DNA of 64,000 nt from Planoprotostelium fungivorum (taxonomy: Eukaryota > Evosea > Variosea > Cavosteliida > Cavosteliaceae), in NCBI GenBank assembly GCA_003024175.1, contig MDYQ01000419.1, positions 1 through 64,000 of the forward strand. Direction: 5' to 3'. The notes beneath the pieces were generated by a model that did no database searches, was not told where the DNA came from, and saw only the letters and a program-made list of their open reading frames with translations. Shown here in pieces: positions 1-11,690 of the stretch. Within the stretch, counting starts at the first letter, position 1, and every line of letters starts with the position of its first letter. The translations under genes were made by a program, and so were the position numbers.

Positions 1-1106
1 CCAGGGGTGAATGTGGTGGAGGGCAACCTCTTGAGCTTCCAAAACGATCGACTGTTCGATGCCATCATCTTTGAGGAATCACTGAGGACAGCCAAGCCCT
101 TGTCAGAGGTGAGGAGTCAATTCTGAAGAATAAATCGGATTTAGCACTAAGATTGACGTTAGGTGATCATTCGGTCAAAGATGCTGTTGAAGGAAGGAGG
201 GTATATGATATCCGAAGAACTGTCCTGGAATCACAAAGCAGACAAGGAGACTTATCGATGGTTTTTTGAATCAATGGATTTGCTGGAGATGAGCAGTATC
301 TTCAAATGGCCTTATTCCCCACATCTGAAGCAGAAGCAGGAGAAAGAGGTGAATCTCTGAGATCATAGTTTATGCTCAATCATCGACAGCTGAAGCACAG
401 CTCAGAGACAAGTAACGCCAAACCTAAACGACCGGGACACAAGAAGAATTCTAAATCAGTATCGGATACAGTTGGGAGTTTATTTGGGTGAGTTCCATGA
501 CAAAGAACAGTCTTGATACGAAGATCATCTGGAGGTGTGAGCTCACAAAAGCAGATCTTTACGGGGCAGCCACAGGAGGAACCAGTCCACAGTTCAGGAG
601 GGTGACATTTCTGAGGGCTCACCCAACGGAGGTCTCACGAGGTGCTTCTATGGAGGTGGACCATTCTGATCAAGACAGCTCGCAAAGTTCAGAAAAAGAA
701 GCGACAACAAACTATAGCCCAGCCAGCGTTCAATTGTGCGCGGGAATTGATTACGAAGAGAGGTGGCACAGATTCTACAGCGGGGATAAAGAGCTGAACT
801 TGGTCTCTGGGGATGCTCTCATCAATCACCTCAAGACCATCTACGGTCCTTCCTCTGTAGAGGTGTGTCCTCTCTAGTGCTCCTCTCACTCGCTAGGTTC
901 GGGGTGGATTACCCTACTTCTATCATTTCCTCGCCATGGGTCTGGATGATAATCCCAAATCATCACAGGTGAGCTACCTTCTATTCTCATCTCCATGCCG
1001 CTCACAGAGTCAGGTCTTGACCTCTTTCATGGAGAATGAACAGAAGCGAATCGATGATCATGTCATCACACCCGTTGGGTTGCTGTTGATCGCTAAGAAT
1101 GCATGA
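1..1106 (+). CDS. SAM-dependent methyltransferase-like protein, 5' partial
   Basis: The window opens inside a reading frame that fits a class I methyltransferase. A beta-strand FDAIIFEESL is followed after an intron (109-162) by a helix and the strand EGGYMISEEL, as around motifs II-III of the Rossmann fold. Further exons follow. A 34-nt intron at 863-896 and a 39-nt intron at 969-1007 join in phase to the C-terminal exons, which contain RGGLPYFYHFLAMGLD and end at TGA 1104-1106. The middle (about 390-860) is Ser/Lys-rich and its joins are less certain; a 23-nt intron at 488-510 keeps the frame. The substrate cannot be told. The upstream SAM-binding glycine motif lies outside the window. The gene is convergent with the next one, with stop codons 13 bp apart. 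Confidence 0.6.
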
Positions 1107-1119
1107 ATTTTCATCGTCC

Positions 1120-1854
1120 TTATTTATTCAGATCCATTGAACTCGATAAAGAACTGGATGGGTCGAGCTTTACCGTCTTGATTTCATTTCCCGTGCAACT
1201 GAGGAATCGCTTCATCTCGCTTCCAGTCAACAGCATCGTGTAACGATTGGACAGTGGATGGAAACACAGCATCTCTTCTCCGTTCTCTTCGAATATACGC
1301 TCATCTACCAAAACCAGGACACGGTGTTCTCTGTCTTGAATCAAGGCCAGTGGGGATACAGCTGAGATTCTCAGTTGTGTTGACAACAATTGTACCTACA
1401 TCCTTTCTCCACACCGAGCACCGACCTCAACTGCTCGTCAGGAGCAAACCTAAGACAACCGCTGGGTAACTTCAACATCTGCAGAACTTCAATGATCGAA
1501 CCGCCGAATGGTCATTACTTTGGTGACAACCTTTAAGTCTACTACGGTGTCTTCCATGGCTATTATGAGATACAGAAAGTCTGACCAAATCAGTGGATGG
1601 AATGTCATGAGAGGTCACCTTTCTTATCCTTCAAAAAGAGATTTTTGCACATCTTAGATGTGATCGAATTCTCGGTAAGAATGAGGCGCCATTGTACCAC
1701 AGTGAAAGCAGGCGGGTGAGTATGAGTCCTTTCCTTTTGTAATATGGAAGAATCAACTTTCAGGGTTTCTTCCAGACACGCAAATAGTCTCTGCTGGGCT
1801 TCAATTAACGCTTTGTCCTTCTCTTGAGGGGTTGGCTGTGGTGGGTCGGTCATC
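1120..1854 (-). CDS. PrdX/YbaK-type aminoacyl-tRNA editing protein (prolyl-tRNA deacylase-like)
   Basis: Proteins of this family hydrolyse mischarged Ala- or Cys-tRNA(Pro) in trans. The exons read in order as a start MTDPPQPTPQEK, then HPPAFTV, CKNLFLKDKKG, DFLYLIIAMEDTVVDLK, a helix with LRFAPDEQL, and after a split Ser codon the core VSPLALIQDREHRVLVLVD with FHPLSNRYTMLL. This is the full order of YbaK/PrdX signature blocks. Four introns of about 38-60 nt can be placed in phase. The ATG at 1852-1854 is chosen because the coding signal begins there. A short stretch before HPPAFTV is longer than in relatives and could hide a very small in-frame intron. The gene shares a divergent 211-bp promoter region with the NADH dehydrogenase gene. 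Confidence 0.85.
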
Positions 1855-2065
1855 GTTGTAAACGAGTAACAAAAACAAACAAACACACAAAAAACGGCGG
1901 CATGCTTCGCTGCTCGGCGCTTCTGTCTAAACAGAATTCGACATGGAGATCTTTGTGCAAAACTATACCTTCCAAACCGTGTGGATTCACGAGAGCTTGT
2001 ATACCCATCGTCTCTCAACATAGCCGCCATTCTTCCACGTAAGCCGGCATTAATTTACCTTTCTA

Positions 2066-4658
2066 ATGCGTTCCAGTGGTAATACTCACGATCCGCTTGT
2101 TCCTATCAACAAAGGAAGGCAGCAGAGATGGAGTATCTTAGTGGGTCTCCTCGCAGGAACTGCGGTCCTCAGCTTAGGGTTCTGGATGATTGGTATGCCC
2201 ACTGAGCCTCTTACGTGCGAATAATTGACTTTATTAGATGGAGTGGTAGAAAAGAAGCAAAATACGTTGGGCGAAGAAGACGAAAAGAAGAAGGTGAAGG
2301 TCAAATGGAAGATCGAGAGACTGAGAGGAAATAGGTTGTAGTTGTAGGAGGTGGTTTTGCAGGAATGTCTTTTGTAAAGAGCATCAGCACACGCCGCTAT
2401 GAGGTTATCCTCATCACTCCCGACAACCACTTTGTCTACACTCCTCTACTCTACGATCTCACCTTCGGAAATGTGTCCTCCTCTGTGTAAGTAGACTGAG
2501 GCAATGCTAGCACGGGTATTCATCATAATTAGGGCTGCACTTCCAATCCGAGTGTTGCTAAGACTATGGGGACAAAAGAAAGTCAAATGCATTGAGGGAA
2601 TGGTTGCGAGCATAAACCCCGACAAGAACAACATCCAAATCGTGGTCAACGGGAGAAAGAGCACGGTGGATTATGATACCCTGGTCTTGTGCACAGGATC
2701 CACCTTTTCAACACCTAGCATCAAGGGAATCCAAGAGAACTCACTCTCTTTGAAGACAGCGTCAGGTGATGACACACCCTCTCCAGTCGATTGACTCGAA
2801 CAGATGCATACAACATTCGTACGAAGATCATGCAATCCTATGAGGCAGCTAGCACACCAGGATTGGAGGAGAAGGTGAGATTTCAGTGATATTCACAACG
2901 TGAATTGTGGATAGGAGGTACAGAGATTGTTGACGTTCGTGGTTGTTGGGACCAACGCAGCAGGGATCAACTTTGCTAGTTCATTGGACAGTGAGCAGAC
3001 GAAACGAATCAATACACTCATTGGAGAACAGGTTTTGTTGAGCAGATGGAGAAGAACTACCCCAAGTTGAAGAACAAGAGCAGGATACATGTTGTCGGCA
3101 CAGAGGATGAATCCATACTGAATGTATACGATACCAAGATCAACCAATACTGTATCCTTATCACCATAAGATGAGATGCATTTCATCTTCTTTGACTTGT
3201 GAAAGACAAGAACAACGTGCTGAAGTCCTTAAACGGGGATAGATGCCATCTGGTCAAGGGGACTCTTCAGCAGGTGAGGCTGATCCTTGTAAGGGGTTGA
3301 ATATGACAGGTCAACCCCAAACAAATCAAACTTGAGGGGAACAAAACAATCGACTACAACTTGTGCGTGTCATTTGCTGGCTCAGCACCTGTTTCTGTTG
3401 TAAAACAATTGATGTCTCTATCAAGTATGTACCGAGACCACAACATATTGATGACCATATCCAGAGAAACAAAGTAATCAGAGAGCTCTCGTCACAAACG
3501 AGTGGCAACAAGTGAAGGGATTTCAGAACATATATGCATTAGGGGAATGTAGCACATTAGACCAAAAGCATATCTTGAAGCAGTGGGACCAGATCTTCGA
3601 AGATTTAGACCAAAATAAGGATGGTGTGCATTTTTGATGGTTGGATCATCTGTTCATTTGAGCACAGGAACAATCGATGAGACCGAGTTTCAAGAGTTGT
3701 ATAAGAGATATTCTCGAAAGTATCCCCAATTGTTGGGATACGCACACGCCAGTGAGACTCTATTCAAGACAGGTGACATTGTGCAGCTCATTTGCAAAGA
3801 TAAACTGCTCGTAGGAGACACAAACAAAGACAATCTCTTGTCACCCGATGAATTTCACGAGCTACTTGTTCGTGTGGACTCCATCCTCACCTGTTTCCCA
3901 GCAACGGCACAGACTGCTCAACAACAGGTGCAGAATATCGTGTTCAATGATACTGAGAAAAGAAGGGCAAATATCTAGCTGGGGCGCTGAACAGTGTCCT
4001 CAAGGAGAGTGATGTCAAGAAGCTGTTCAGAGAGCTCGATGAAGATGGAACCGGTTATTTGGAGTGGAAAGAGATCAAGAAAGGCCTTCGCAAGCTTGGA
4101 TTGAACACATCTAAAGTTTGTCTAAGAAGAGAGAAAAAGAAAGCTAACACATACAGAGAGAGATAGAAGAATTCATGGCAGTCATGGACACAAACAAGGA
4201 CAGAAAGATTGATGAAAGTGAATTCCTCACGTTTGTGTTGGAAAAGCAGCATCAAGGTGAGACATGTCGTTGAGGGAATGTTGCCAAAGATCATCATCAG
4301 GAAACATTGGAGACTGGAAGAAGCTCACCCATTCAAAAATTCATCCATTTAGATACAAACACCTAGGTGCTATTCTATACAAATGAGTCCCCTAACACAA
4401 CTAGGTGGTTTCGAATACGTGGGATACACTGATCAGATCACTGAAAGAGGAAGCAAATCTACATCCATCATTGATGGGTATGGTGCTTGGTGGTTGTATA
4501 ATTCTATCAACTCAAGGTGAGAGTAATCTCTATCTGAATGATGGCTTAATCTAAACAGCAAACTTCTTGATTGGAGATATAAGCTCAACATGGCTTATAA
4601 CAAGCTTGGCTCTCTATTGTTTGGTCCTGACCTTTCAAAGATTCACGAAAGAAAATAA
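2066..4658 (+). CDS. External rotenone-insensitive NADH dehydrogenase (NDH-2) with four EF-hands
   Basis: Type II NADH:ubiquinone oxidoreductase of the mitochondrial inner membrane, of the calcium-regulated external kind. The start MRSSGNTHDPLVPI is followed by a hydrophobic segment (about residues 22-42), a Lys/Glu linker, then the FAD-binding VVVVGGGFAG, LVLCTGSTF, the NAD-site region FVVVGTNAAGINFA and NIYALGECS. Four EF-hand loops follow, starting at DQNKDG, DTNKDN, DEDGTG and DTNKDR. The usual C-terminal block (GFEYVGYTD, then LLFGPDLSKI) closes the protein at TAA 4656-4658. About a dozen short introns can be joined in phase, including 41-nt and 40-nt introns in the second Rossmann domain, so the gene looks intact. 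Plant and fungal relatives usually carry one or two EF-hands at this site. The N-terminus probably serves as a mitochondrial anchor; that part is inference. Confidence 0.9.
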
Positions 4659-5462
4659 AACCTTTGCATGTTTCAAATACCTCTTTTTTGTACAGAACAG
4701 AACAAGCTAAAGGCTCAGAGGTGTGGAACATCATAATGTATAATATGAAACTGACCACGCCACATCACTTTAGAGAACTCTCATGGCAGGCCAGCCAAAG
4801 ATTGGACAAACCAGATCGTTCTTTATGCCTGGATGATTTACATTCCACCTCTTATATTACTCTCTCTTCTGCTTCCTCAGTGTGTTCAATTCAGCCTGTG
4901 GATTGAGCCTGAGTTCTCTGCAGCCTGCAGAATTTGTCTCCTGATTATGTTCCTTGCATCTGGATCATTCTCTTTCTTCACTAATCTGCTTATAGTGCTG
5001 AGATACTTTGTTTCAGCTGATATCTCATCAAGGTAATCTTTGAAATCTGCAGGGTTCCTACTCACATACTCTCTGATACCCTTAGGTAAATGTTGAATCT
5101 TCATTCCAGGAGGTGGTCTTAACACTGTTGCTCTGGTGAGACGAAGAAAATAACGATAAGAATTTCGACATATTCACCCCCGCCAAAAGATTCCAAGTTG
5201 GATTCAGCGGAATTTTCTGGAGACCGTTGAACGGGGTCCATCATATGACTGTTCCTCCAATAACTACTACCAATGGTATTCAATACGTAATTGACACAAA
5301 CGAGCAAGTAGAACAGTTTTTCTGCACAACAGGGAAACAGTCTGTATTCTTACAGTAAGGATAGAATACACTGATCCATGGGATCACACAGGAAGGACAC
5401 TACCTTACCTGTGTGATCCAGTGATCTTATCTGTCCATTGCATTTCACCTGCTGTCGTCATC
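4659..5462. other. Intergenic stretch with one repeat-E fragment
   Basis: Apart from the repeat-E copy at 4886-5125 (listed separately) no exon-intron pattern or recognisable protein is seen here. It separates the NDH-2 stop from the convergent 3' end of the GH95 gene. Confidence 0.5.
4886..5125 (-). repeat. Repeat E copy 1, coding-like fragment of a dispersed element
   Basis: Read on the minus strand this gives an 80-residue charged peptide containing DYLDEISAETKYLSTISRLV and IIRRQILQAAENSG. The same peptide returns at 11.4 kb (RRQILQAAENSG) and 18.8 kb (RRRILQAAENIGD), so it belongs to a family dispersed in this window. The flanks differ among copies. No catalytic motif is seen, and I cannot assign the family to a known mobile-element class. 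Confidence 0.6.
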
Positions 5463-8400
5463 CTAATCCAAGAATTCATTCAAATGTCCCACCTGAACTT
5501 GATGATATGCCAGAGCATCTGATTCCACTTGAACACGTTGTCTCTTATTTACTTTTCGAGCGTCCAGATGTATCCCTGTTCGGATTTGTCCCTTTTTCCA
5601 AGTATAACTCAAGGTATAGCCTCCTCTGCCTTGTACTCCAGAAATCTCTCCGTTGTGCCATTCAATTGGTAATGCTGGGAGTAATATGAAATAAGCTGAG
5701 TCGCGGCCTAAATAGTTATGATCCGGATCTTGGAAGATAGTGGCCTGCTCTCACTCAATCATCACTTCCATCACTATAATTTCATCACCAATACAGCAGC
5801 AGGATAACCTGGTCGAAATTAGAAGTGTATATAGAATCATCCTCACCCAGATTTGCATCGATCTGGAAGATTGAGGGGACATATAAAGACAAGAGACTGT
5901 AAAAAATCAGATAATGTGTACAGTCTCGTTCTCATTCGGTCACCTGAGCCTCATGTTATCGCGAATGGTCAGAGAGAGTTCTTTGTGAGCTTGAGAAGAG
6001 TTTCTGAGCGCAGCCCACAGACCAGCCCTCCACACTTTCTCCCATCCAGCAGCTGTTCCTCCCACTCCATCACCCCGAGCAATCAGCGACACCTCCGCGG
6101 CTTTCATGTACTTTTCTTCTGAATTTCTAACCAGATAACCTGGCCATACACCGACCAGATGAGAGACGTGTCTGTGTGTATCACTGGGGCTGTCCCAGTC
6201 CTCCTTCCATTCTGTACTGTTGATTCATCACCACAATGCTTCCTCACCTTGTAGCTGTCCCCAACGTCCGATTCTCAGCCCTTTGTCTAATTTCTTCAAC
6301 TTGTCTTTGACCCTCTTGTAGAACGATTCATCTTCATCTTTGAGGATCTGCATTCAATGAGACTCATATTTCTGCTTTACTGACCTGGTTAGCCTTCAGC
6401 AGGTTATGAAAGCTTTCCCCAATCAGATGTTGAGAGTGAGTGCAACCGAAAGTGATGTTTCCGTGTTCGGGTGACTGACAGGGGTAATGAACCAACGTAC
6501 CATCCCGAGATACCTCATCGGGTGATAGATAATCCATCTCCTCTCGTCAGTCTATTCTCTTGACCATATATATCTCACCCAAAATCGAACGTTCTCCTGT
6601 GCACGATCAGATGGTTCCGATTATCACCATCATCACACCTTCAACAGAGGGAAGATCCTTGTCTTCAACACGGAGTCATTTTGCGTGTAATCGAAGTGAT
6701 CCCACAGATAGGACATCATCCACGTCGCTCCCAGAGGATAACTGATGATTGAATCACAAGGTGAAACGGATCAATTGTTACATGGCAAATCCACCGCAGC
6801 ATCTGGGACCAGTAGATCCAAAAATATTCAACTCTTCGTGAGCGACAAATCCTGAACTGTTGTAGTGAATTCTTGCGGTCTCTCTTCCCCTAGGCAGCCA
6901 ATTTTGTGTGATATAATCCACTACCGGCTCGAAAGTCTCTCTGCTCTCGTTATTCGAGTGTCATCCGATCCGTCCTCACGATAGACCGGTGGAGTGAGCG
7001 ATCCAATAGTTCATCTGCAGATTGATATCGGTGTGGTAATCAGCAGACCATGCGGGACTGAGGTCGTTTGCCCAGAGACCTTGGAGATTGGCGGGAAGAG
7101 TGCCAGATCGAGAGGAGCTGATGAGAAGATATCTTCCAAAGTTGAATTGGAGTAACTCCAGCGTGTTGTCTCTGGTGCTGTTTCGATATCTTTTCACTCG
7201 ATCGTCCGTGGGAATATCCTCTTCGGCTGTATTCCATTTCAATTGAAAACTGTTGTACAGACGTGAAAAATCCTTCTCGTGCCTCGTACGCAATGTTTCG
7301 AATGTTTTGTTTGATACAGCAGATAAGATCTGATGGATCTGTCTGATTGAGAAACACAACCACGATTCTGAATACCTTCACTTGGGGGTCCTCTCCTCTG
7401 AAGGTGAAACCATTCTCTGTATCACCTGTAGATCCCTTCACTGATATGATGTACATTGCTCATGGCTGTCGTTTGGGTATGTTCTCGGCGATTCATAGAG
7501 ATGTTGAACCACCTTTTGAAGGATCATAGTCAGAGGCAGCAGATAGAACGATGAGGAGGTCTCTTGGGTTGTTGATGATGACTGATGTTCCTGAGCATTC
7601 TCCAGGCAAGCCACCGGTCAACACGGAGGCTTGTACCTGTGATACATCAGATATCTTCACCGAAGCATACGCACTTGATAGAGTAAGGAGGTAGTGCTGT
7701 TTGTTGCATAGCTTCGCATGGTCATCACCCCCTTCTCGCATCGATAGCTAGTCCTGTCTTCGATCACGATTTGTGTACAGAGATCAAGAGGATATTACCT
7801 CTCTTCCTTCTTCTTCAGAGGAATATTGAGTGATATGTTCATCAATAAACTTGTGTCTCCACTGGTAGTAAAGCGAAACACGCAGACCTTTCGTTGTGAT
7901 CATTACTTCTATGAGATGATTACCTCATCAGGATGAGAACAGAAGTATTCTCGGTTGACCTTCACTCCCTTTGGTGAGAGCAGGAAGGAGGAGCTGAGTA
8001 GGTCATCTCCCTCTCCATCGTTCCTCCCACCTGACAATCCCCTTCTGCAAATTCAGATCTCTTCGATATTGATACACGCTTATCTGATTAGCATTCACTC
8101 TGTCGATGGGCCCACCTCTGAGGCACGTTATCCAGACGAAAGAGGAGATCCCCTATGGTCTGATAACTTCCGTAATCATCGAAACTACCCTCCATTCCTT
8201 TGCATAACCTTTCTGTTTGTCAATTGGCGCGATGTGAAGCCTTTTACTCCTCAGGCACAGAGAGATTATTATCGATGTATCTCCTGACCATCTCTATTGT
8301 CTCTTTGTGCTTCCCCGCACTACTGGGTGAATCATTATTCCCTGTATACTGTGGGTTGTCAAAAGGACCACCTAAAGTCTTTTAGTTGAAACAAAAGATG

Positions 8401-8712
8401 ATGGCTTACCACTCCAAACGGTGTGTTCGTTCAATACGACGCGTTCTTCTTCCACTCCACTGAAGATGCTGGCACCCTTAACCGACGAGAATGAGAGAAA
8501 GTCGCGAATAATAATGATCTCACCAGGAATCCATTCCCCAACAGAAGGGACTCCTCCAACCACTGCTCTGCAGGTTGGCGAAACCAGAGATGTTGTAGAC
8601 TGTTTGGGCCGTTCGCTCTTCCTCGAAGAAGCGCGCCATCTGTGGATAGAGCACAAAGGAAAAAAGAGTAAAAGAGGATTGGTATGAATTGAAGCGAGAT
8701 GCGCATCGCCAT
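5463..8712 (-). CDS. Secreted GH95-family alpha-L-fucosidase
   Basis: A glycoside hydrolase that releases terminal fucose. The N-terminus MAMRISLQFIPILFYSFFLC is a clear signal peptide, so it acts outside the cell or in digestive vacuoles. GH95 blocks follow in the right order on the minus strand: LWFRQPAEQWLEESLLLGNG, LNEHTVWSGKPSS, then FNFGRYLLISSSRSGTLPAN with LQGLWANDLSPAWS and TDINLQMNYWIAHS, FVAHEELNIFGS, SLIARGDGVGG with WRAGLWAAL, IFQIDANLG joined to YPAAVL, ILLPALPIEWHNGEISGVQG, and a tail ending NEFLD before TAG at 5463-5465. The length (about 750 residues or more) fits the family. Ten or more short introns are spread through it. Some joins in the middle are approximate. An in-frame ATG lies five codons upstream of the chosen start. 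Confidence 0.85.
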
Positions 8713-9263
8713 ATAAAAAGAGGGCACTAATAATATTAATTAATATTATTTGTTACGGCTCGTTGTAGACTTCATCCCGCATAGCTAAATAAAGCTTTCA
8801 ACCCTCACGAAGAACCCGTAGTCTTCTTATCTTTTGTTTCGTTATCTATATTATCAATCTAGATCATATCGTAAAACTATAGGATCGTCATAGTCATCTC
8901 CCGATCGATTATCATCGTAACCTAACAATTTTTCCGGTTGGTGGCCAAGAAGGACAACGCCTGCACTGTTCTTTTTGAACTGATCACATCATCACAACCC
9001 ATGCCTTCTACTGAGAAGAGATCTATCAACCGCTGCCGTCAGAAGTCGTACACAAATTGTGTCTCGGTCAGAATGGTGATTGACCTTGGTGTCATGATCG
9101 GTCCTGATTGAATCGATCAGCAGATACAAAACAGGTGGCAGAGTGCAAGAAGTCCCACATATCATACGAAAAGTTGTTTGCTGCCATCAAAAATCAGATC
9201 AACGATCTGACGAGAAGGACAGAAACCAACAGATGTGGCTGTCATTGATATCACCTTATGAGT
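8713..9263. other. Intergenic, no gene seen
   Basis: AT-rich sequence upstream of the GH95 gene with no coding pattern on either strand. It probably holds that gene's promoter. The first copy of repeat A starts at its right edge. Confidence 0.5.
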
Positions 9264-9548
9264 GTCCTTAGACCCCGTAGAATGATAAAGAAGAGTGACG
9301 ACTGCTGGTTGCTTCCTATGTGGAAGACTTGAGAAGTGATTTTATTGTGTTCAAATCGTTCATTCTTGAACGTAGAAATGTCCAATAAAAGTCATGGAAA
9401 GAGCCGGTGAAATGTTTCCGTGAAAAGGGCGTGTTTCTCGAAAGTCGGAAATTCAGGGAAACTCCGGCCGTTGTAATTGGGTCAATTTTTTGGTGCGTCC
9501 GTGATCTCTCACGGACTTGGTCTTATGTCTGACAGTAGTCACGACAAT
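9264..9548 (+). repeat. Repeat A copy 1
   Basis: A 285-bp unit that begins near GTCCTTAGACCCCGTAGAAT and ends near TTATGTCTGACAGTAGTCAC. It recurs at 10130-11130 (same strand, interrupted), 17431-18611 (opposite strand, interrupted) and 20607-20890 (opposite strand). Copies differ by scattered substitutions. No coding capacity is evident. The type of element is unknown. Confidence 0.8.
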
Positions 9549-9918
9549 GAGAAATTGAAGTCATTGAGAGCAAAAGGGGTAAGAATTGGAAAGAAGGCTT
9601 TTGCAACCGCACGAAAGGATGTTTTTCTCACCACAGTACCTCATTCATCCGTGTCATCAACAGAAGGAGGAAACCAACACTCTCTGTTCCTCCGGTGGTG
9701 GGATTGCAATGCGACCAGGAGGCAGTATCTCCTGTCATCTCATCAACAGAAGGAGTCGAACGATCCCATGGACTGGGTCTACACATCAATGACCCTTCTC
9801 CCCATCGCGTAATAGACTGCAAGAGATCTGTTGCAGTCTGCACCCAGCACACCACAGCCTGCCACAGCACCCTGACCACACATAGGGGCTGTGTAAATAA
9901 GGGGTATGCTGAGAGCTT

Positions 9919-10113
9919 GTTGTGCCCAACATTTGACATCACTGACAAATTGGAAAACTCGGAGAAAACTCAGAGAAAACTCAGCAACCAAGAAACACAT
10001 TCAATGCTCATTCATTGAAAGGGAACTCTTTGGCTTTCTTTGGTTTGAAATCATTCTTTATAAACAGAGACTCATTGAACTGTTTGGTTCTTATGTGGTG
10101 ACCATACACCACA
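9919..10113 (+). repeat. Repeat B copy 1
   Basis: A 195-bp unit that opens GTTGTGCCCAACATTTGACA and ends GTGGTGACCATACACCACA. A second copy in the same orientation is at 19957-20139, close to identical but with small deletions. It sits between repeat A copies 1 and 2. Confidence 0.75.
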
Positions 10114-10129
10114 GAGCTGCCACAATGGT

Positions 10130-11130
10130 GAGGTCCTTAGACCCCGTAGAATAAAGAAGAGTGACAACTGCTGGTTGCTTCCTATGTGGGAGACTTGAAG
10201 GATCGGACCATTGAGAAAAAACAAGAATGCGTAGGAATCTGCAAATGCCAAAGTGGCTGTAATTAAAGAAGTTTTACAACCTTGTTGCTTTCTTATGCAG
10301 AAATGGTGAAGCAAAATGCAATTTAGAAGGATATGACAAAGTGTGTATGTTATTTCCAGAAATGTTTGTCTCTCAGCCAGGTGTTGGGTACTACTAATTC
10401 AATCTTGTGTCAGAATCGACTTACTTTCAATTCAGTTGTTGAAATCAACTGTAATCTACATGTTTGAACTTTGTTGGTACATTATATGACATAAAATGAC
10501 ATAAATTATCAATGAAGCATGCAAAAAATACAGAAAAATATGCCAAAATTGAGCGTCTGCGCACGCGCGGGTAGTAACAATTTGGGATTTCTGTGATTTT
10601 TTTTGATTTTTTTGTTGATTTTACATAAACTTTTCTTATATGTTGAAGTTTATGAGGACTGCACATGCGCGGTCTGTTGTATTTGTCAATTTGCTCTAAT
10701 CAATTAGCAAAGATCTTTCGATTTCGTTCCATTACCTGATTATCAGATCTGATTTTGCAAATCAACATGACATGTATCAATGTTGATAGAATTTGGCTTT
10801 GTGAAATGTAAGATTGCTAGAAAATCAAAAGGAGACAGCAAGTAGTTGCAAAAAAAGGTGCTCGTTTTTTTGAGCTATTAGGTTTGTATATTCTTGTTTT
10901 TTCTCAATGGTCCGATAAGGGTGATTTTATTGTGTTCAAATCATTCATTCTTGAACGTAGAAATGTCCAATAAAAGTCATGGAAAGAGCCGGTGAAATGT
11001 TTCCGTGAAAAGGGCGTGTTTCTCGAAAGTCGGAAATTTGGGGAAACTCTGGCTGTTGTAATTGGGGCAATTATTTGGTGCGTCCGTGATCTCTCACAGA
11101 CTTGGTCTTATGTCTGACAGTATTCACAAC
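10130..11130 (+). repeat. Repeat A copy 2, split by a TIR element
   Basis: The 5' part of repeat A is at 10130-10197 and the remainder at 10921-11130, in register with copy 1. The intervening 10202-10916 is a separate inserted element flanked by a 4-bp duplication. Confidence 0.8.
10202..10916. mobile_element. Non-autonomous TIR DNA transposon, 715 bp
   Basis: The left end ATCGGACCATTGAGAAAAAA is matched by its reverse complement at the right end for about 27 bp (through CAAGAAT). The 4-bp direct repeat AAGG flanks both ends (10198-10201 and 10917-10920). The element interrupts repeat A copy 2, so its borders can be checked against the uninterrupted copy at 9264-9548. The interior is AT-rich with no transposase-like reading frame, so it must depend on an enzyme from elsewhere. 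The superfamily is not identified. Confidence 0.8.
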
Positions 11131-11151
11131 AAATGGGTCTGAACCATCACA

Positions 11152-11690
11152 ATGAGCAGACCTAAGAAGCAATTCTTAGGGTGTGTGGGAAAATATACAC
11201 CTCCTGAGGTGTTTCAAAAATGTGTTGAACAGTATGATGATCCAGATGCTAAATATGAACAGTATAAGATTGTACTATATAATGGACTGAGAAACTCAGC
11301 ATATGAGAAAGAATTGAATGCCTGTCATACAACTTTTTCTCATTACAAACAGAGCAACAGTGTTAAGACCACCTCCTGGAATGAAGATACAAGGAACATA
11401 ATCAGGAGACAAATTCTGCAGGCTGCAGAGAACTCAGGGGATGTTACAGATGAAGATGTAGATATTGAAGATGAGTAAACTGGAGTTCAGAGTAAACCAT
11501 AGGAAAACAGGTGAATCTTCTTTTTTTATGTATTCTAAGAGCAAAAACAAGACAATGTCTTTGGAGGTTCAGCTGGAAGAGACGCAAAAGGAATTGGAAA
11601 ATAAGATTGAGTTTATCAGAAAACAAATGATTGTAATCCGAGCGTTCAACGAGAGATCCATAAAGTGTGCTGTTCTTCTGTCCAATTGGT
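11152..11690 (+). repeat. Repeat E copy 2, coding-like fragment
   Basis: A 108-residue reading frame (11152-11478) opens MSRPKKQFLGCVGKYTPPEV and ends with an acidic tail after IIRRQILQAAENSGD. Downstream (11520-11640) a second conserved piece reads SLEVQLEETQKELENK, a coiled-coil-like helix that is also found in copy 3. The order of a helical DNA-binding-like or gag-like piece followed by a coiled coil is shared among copies. The element class is unknown and the copies look degraded. Confidence 0.55.

Noticed and set aside
3002-3050. Apparent 14-nt intron or frame error in the NDH-2 gene at GAACAG/GTTTTGTTGAGCAG
   Set aside because: Placing the intron earlier (GTGAGCAGACG...GAACAG, 41 nt) gives the family sequence SFVEQMEKNYPKL without any tiny intron.
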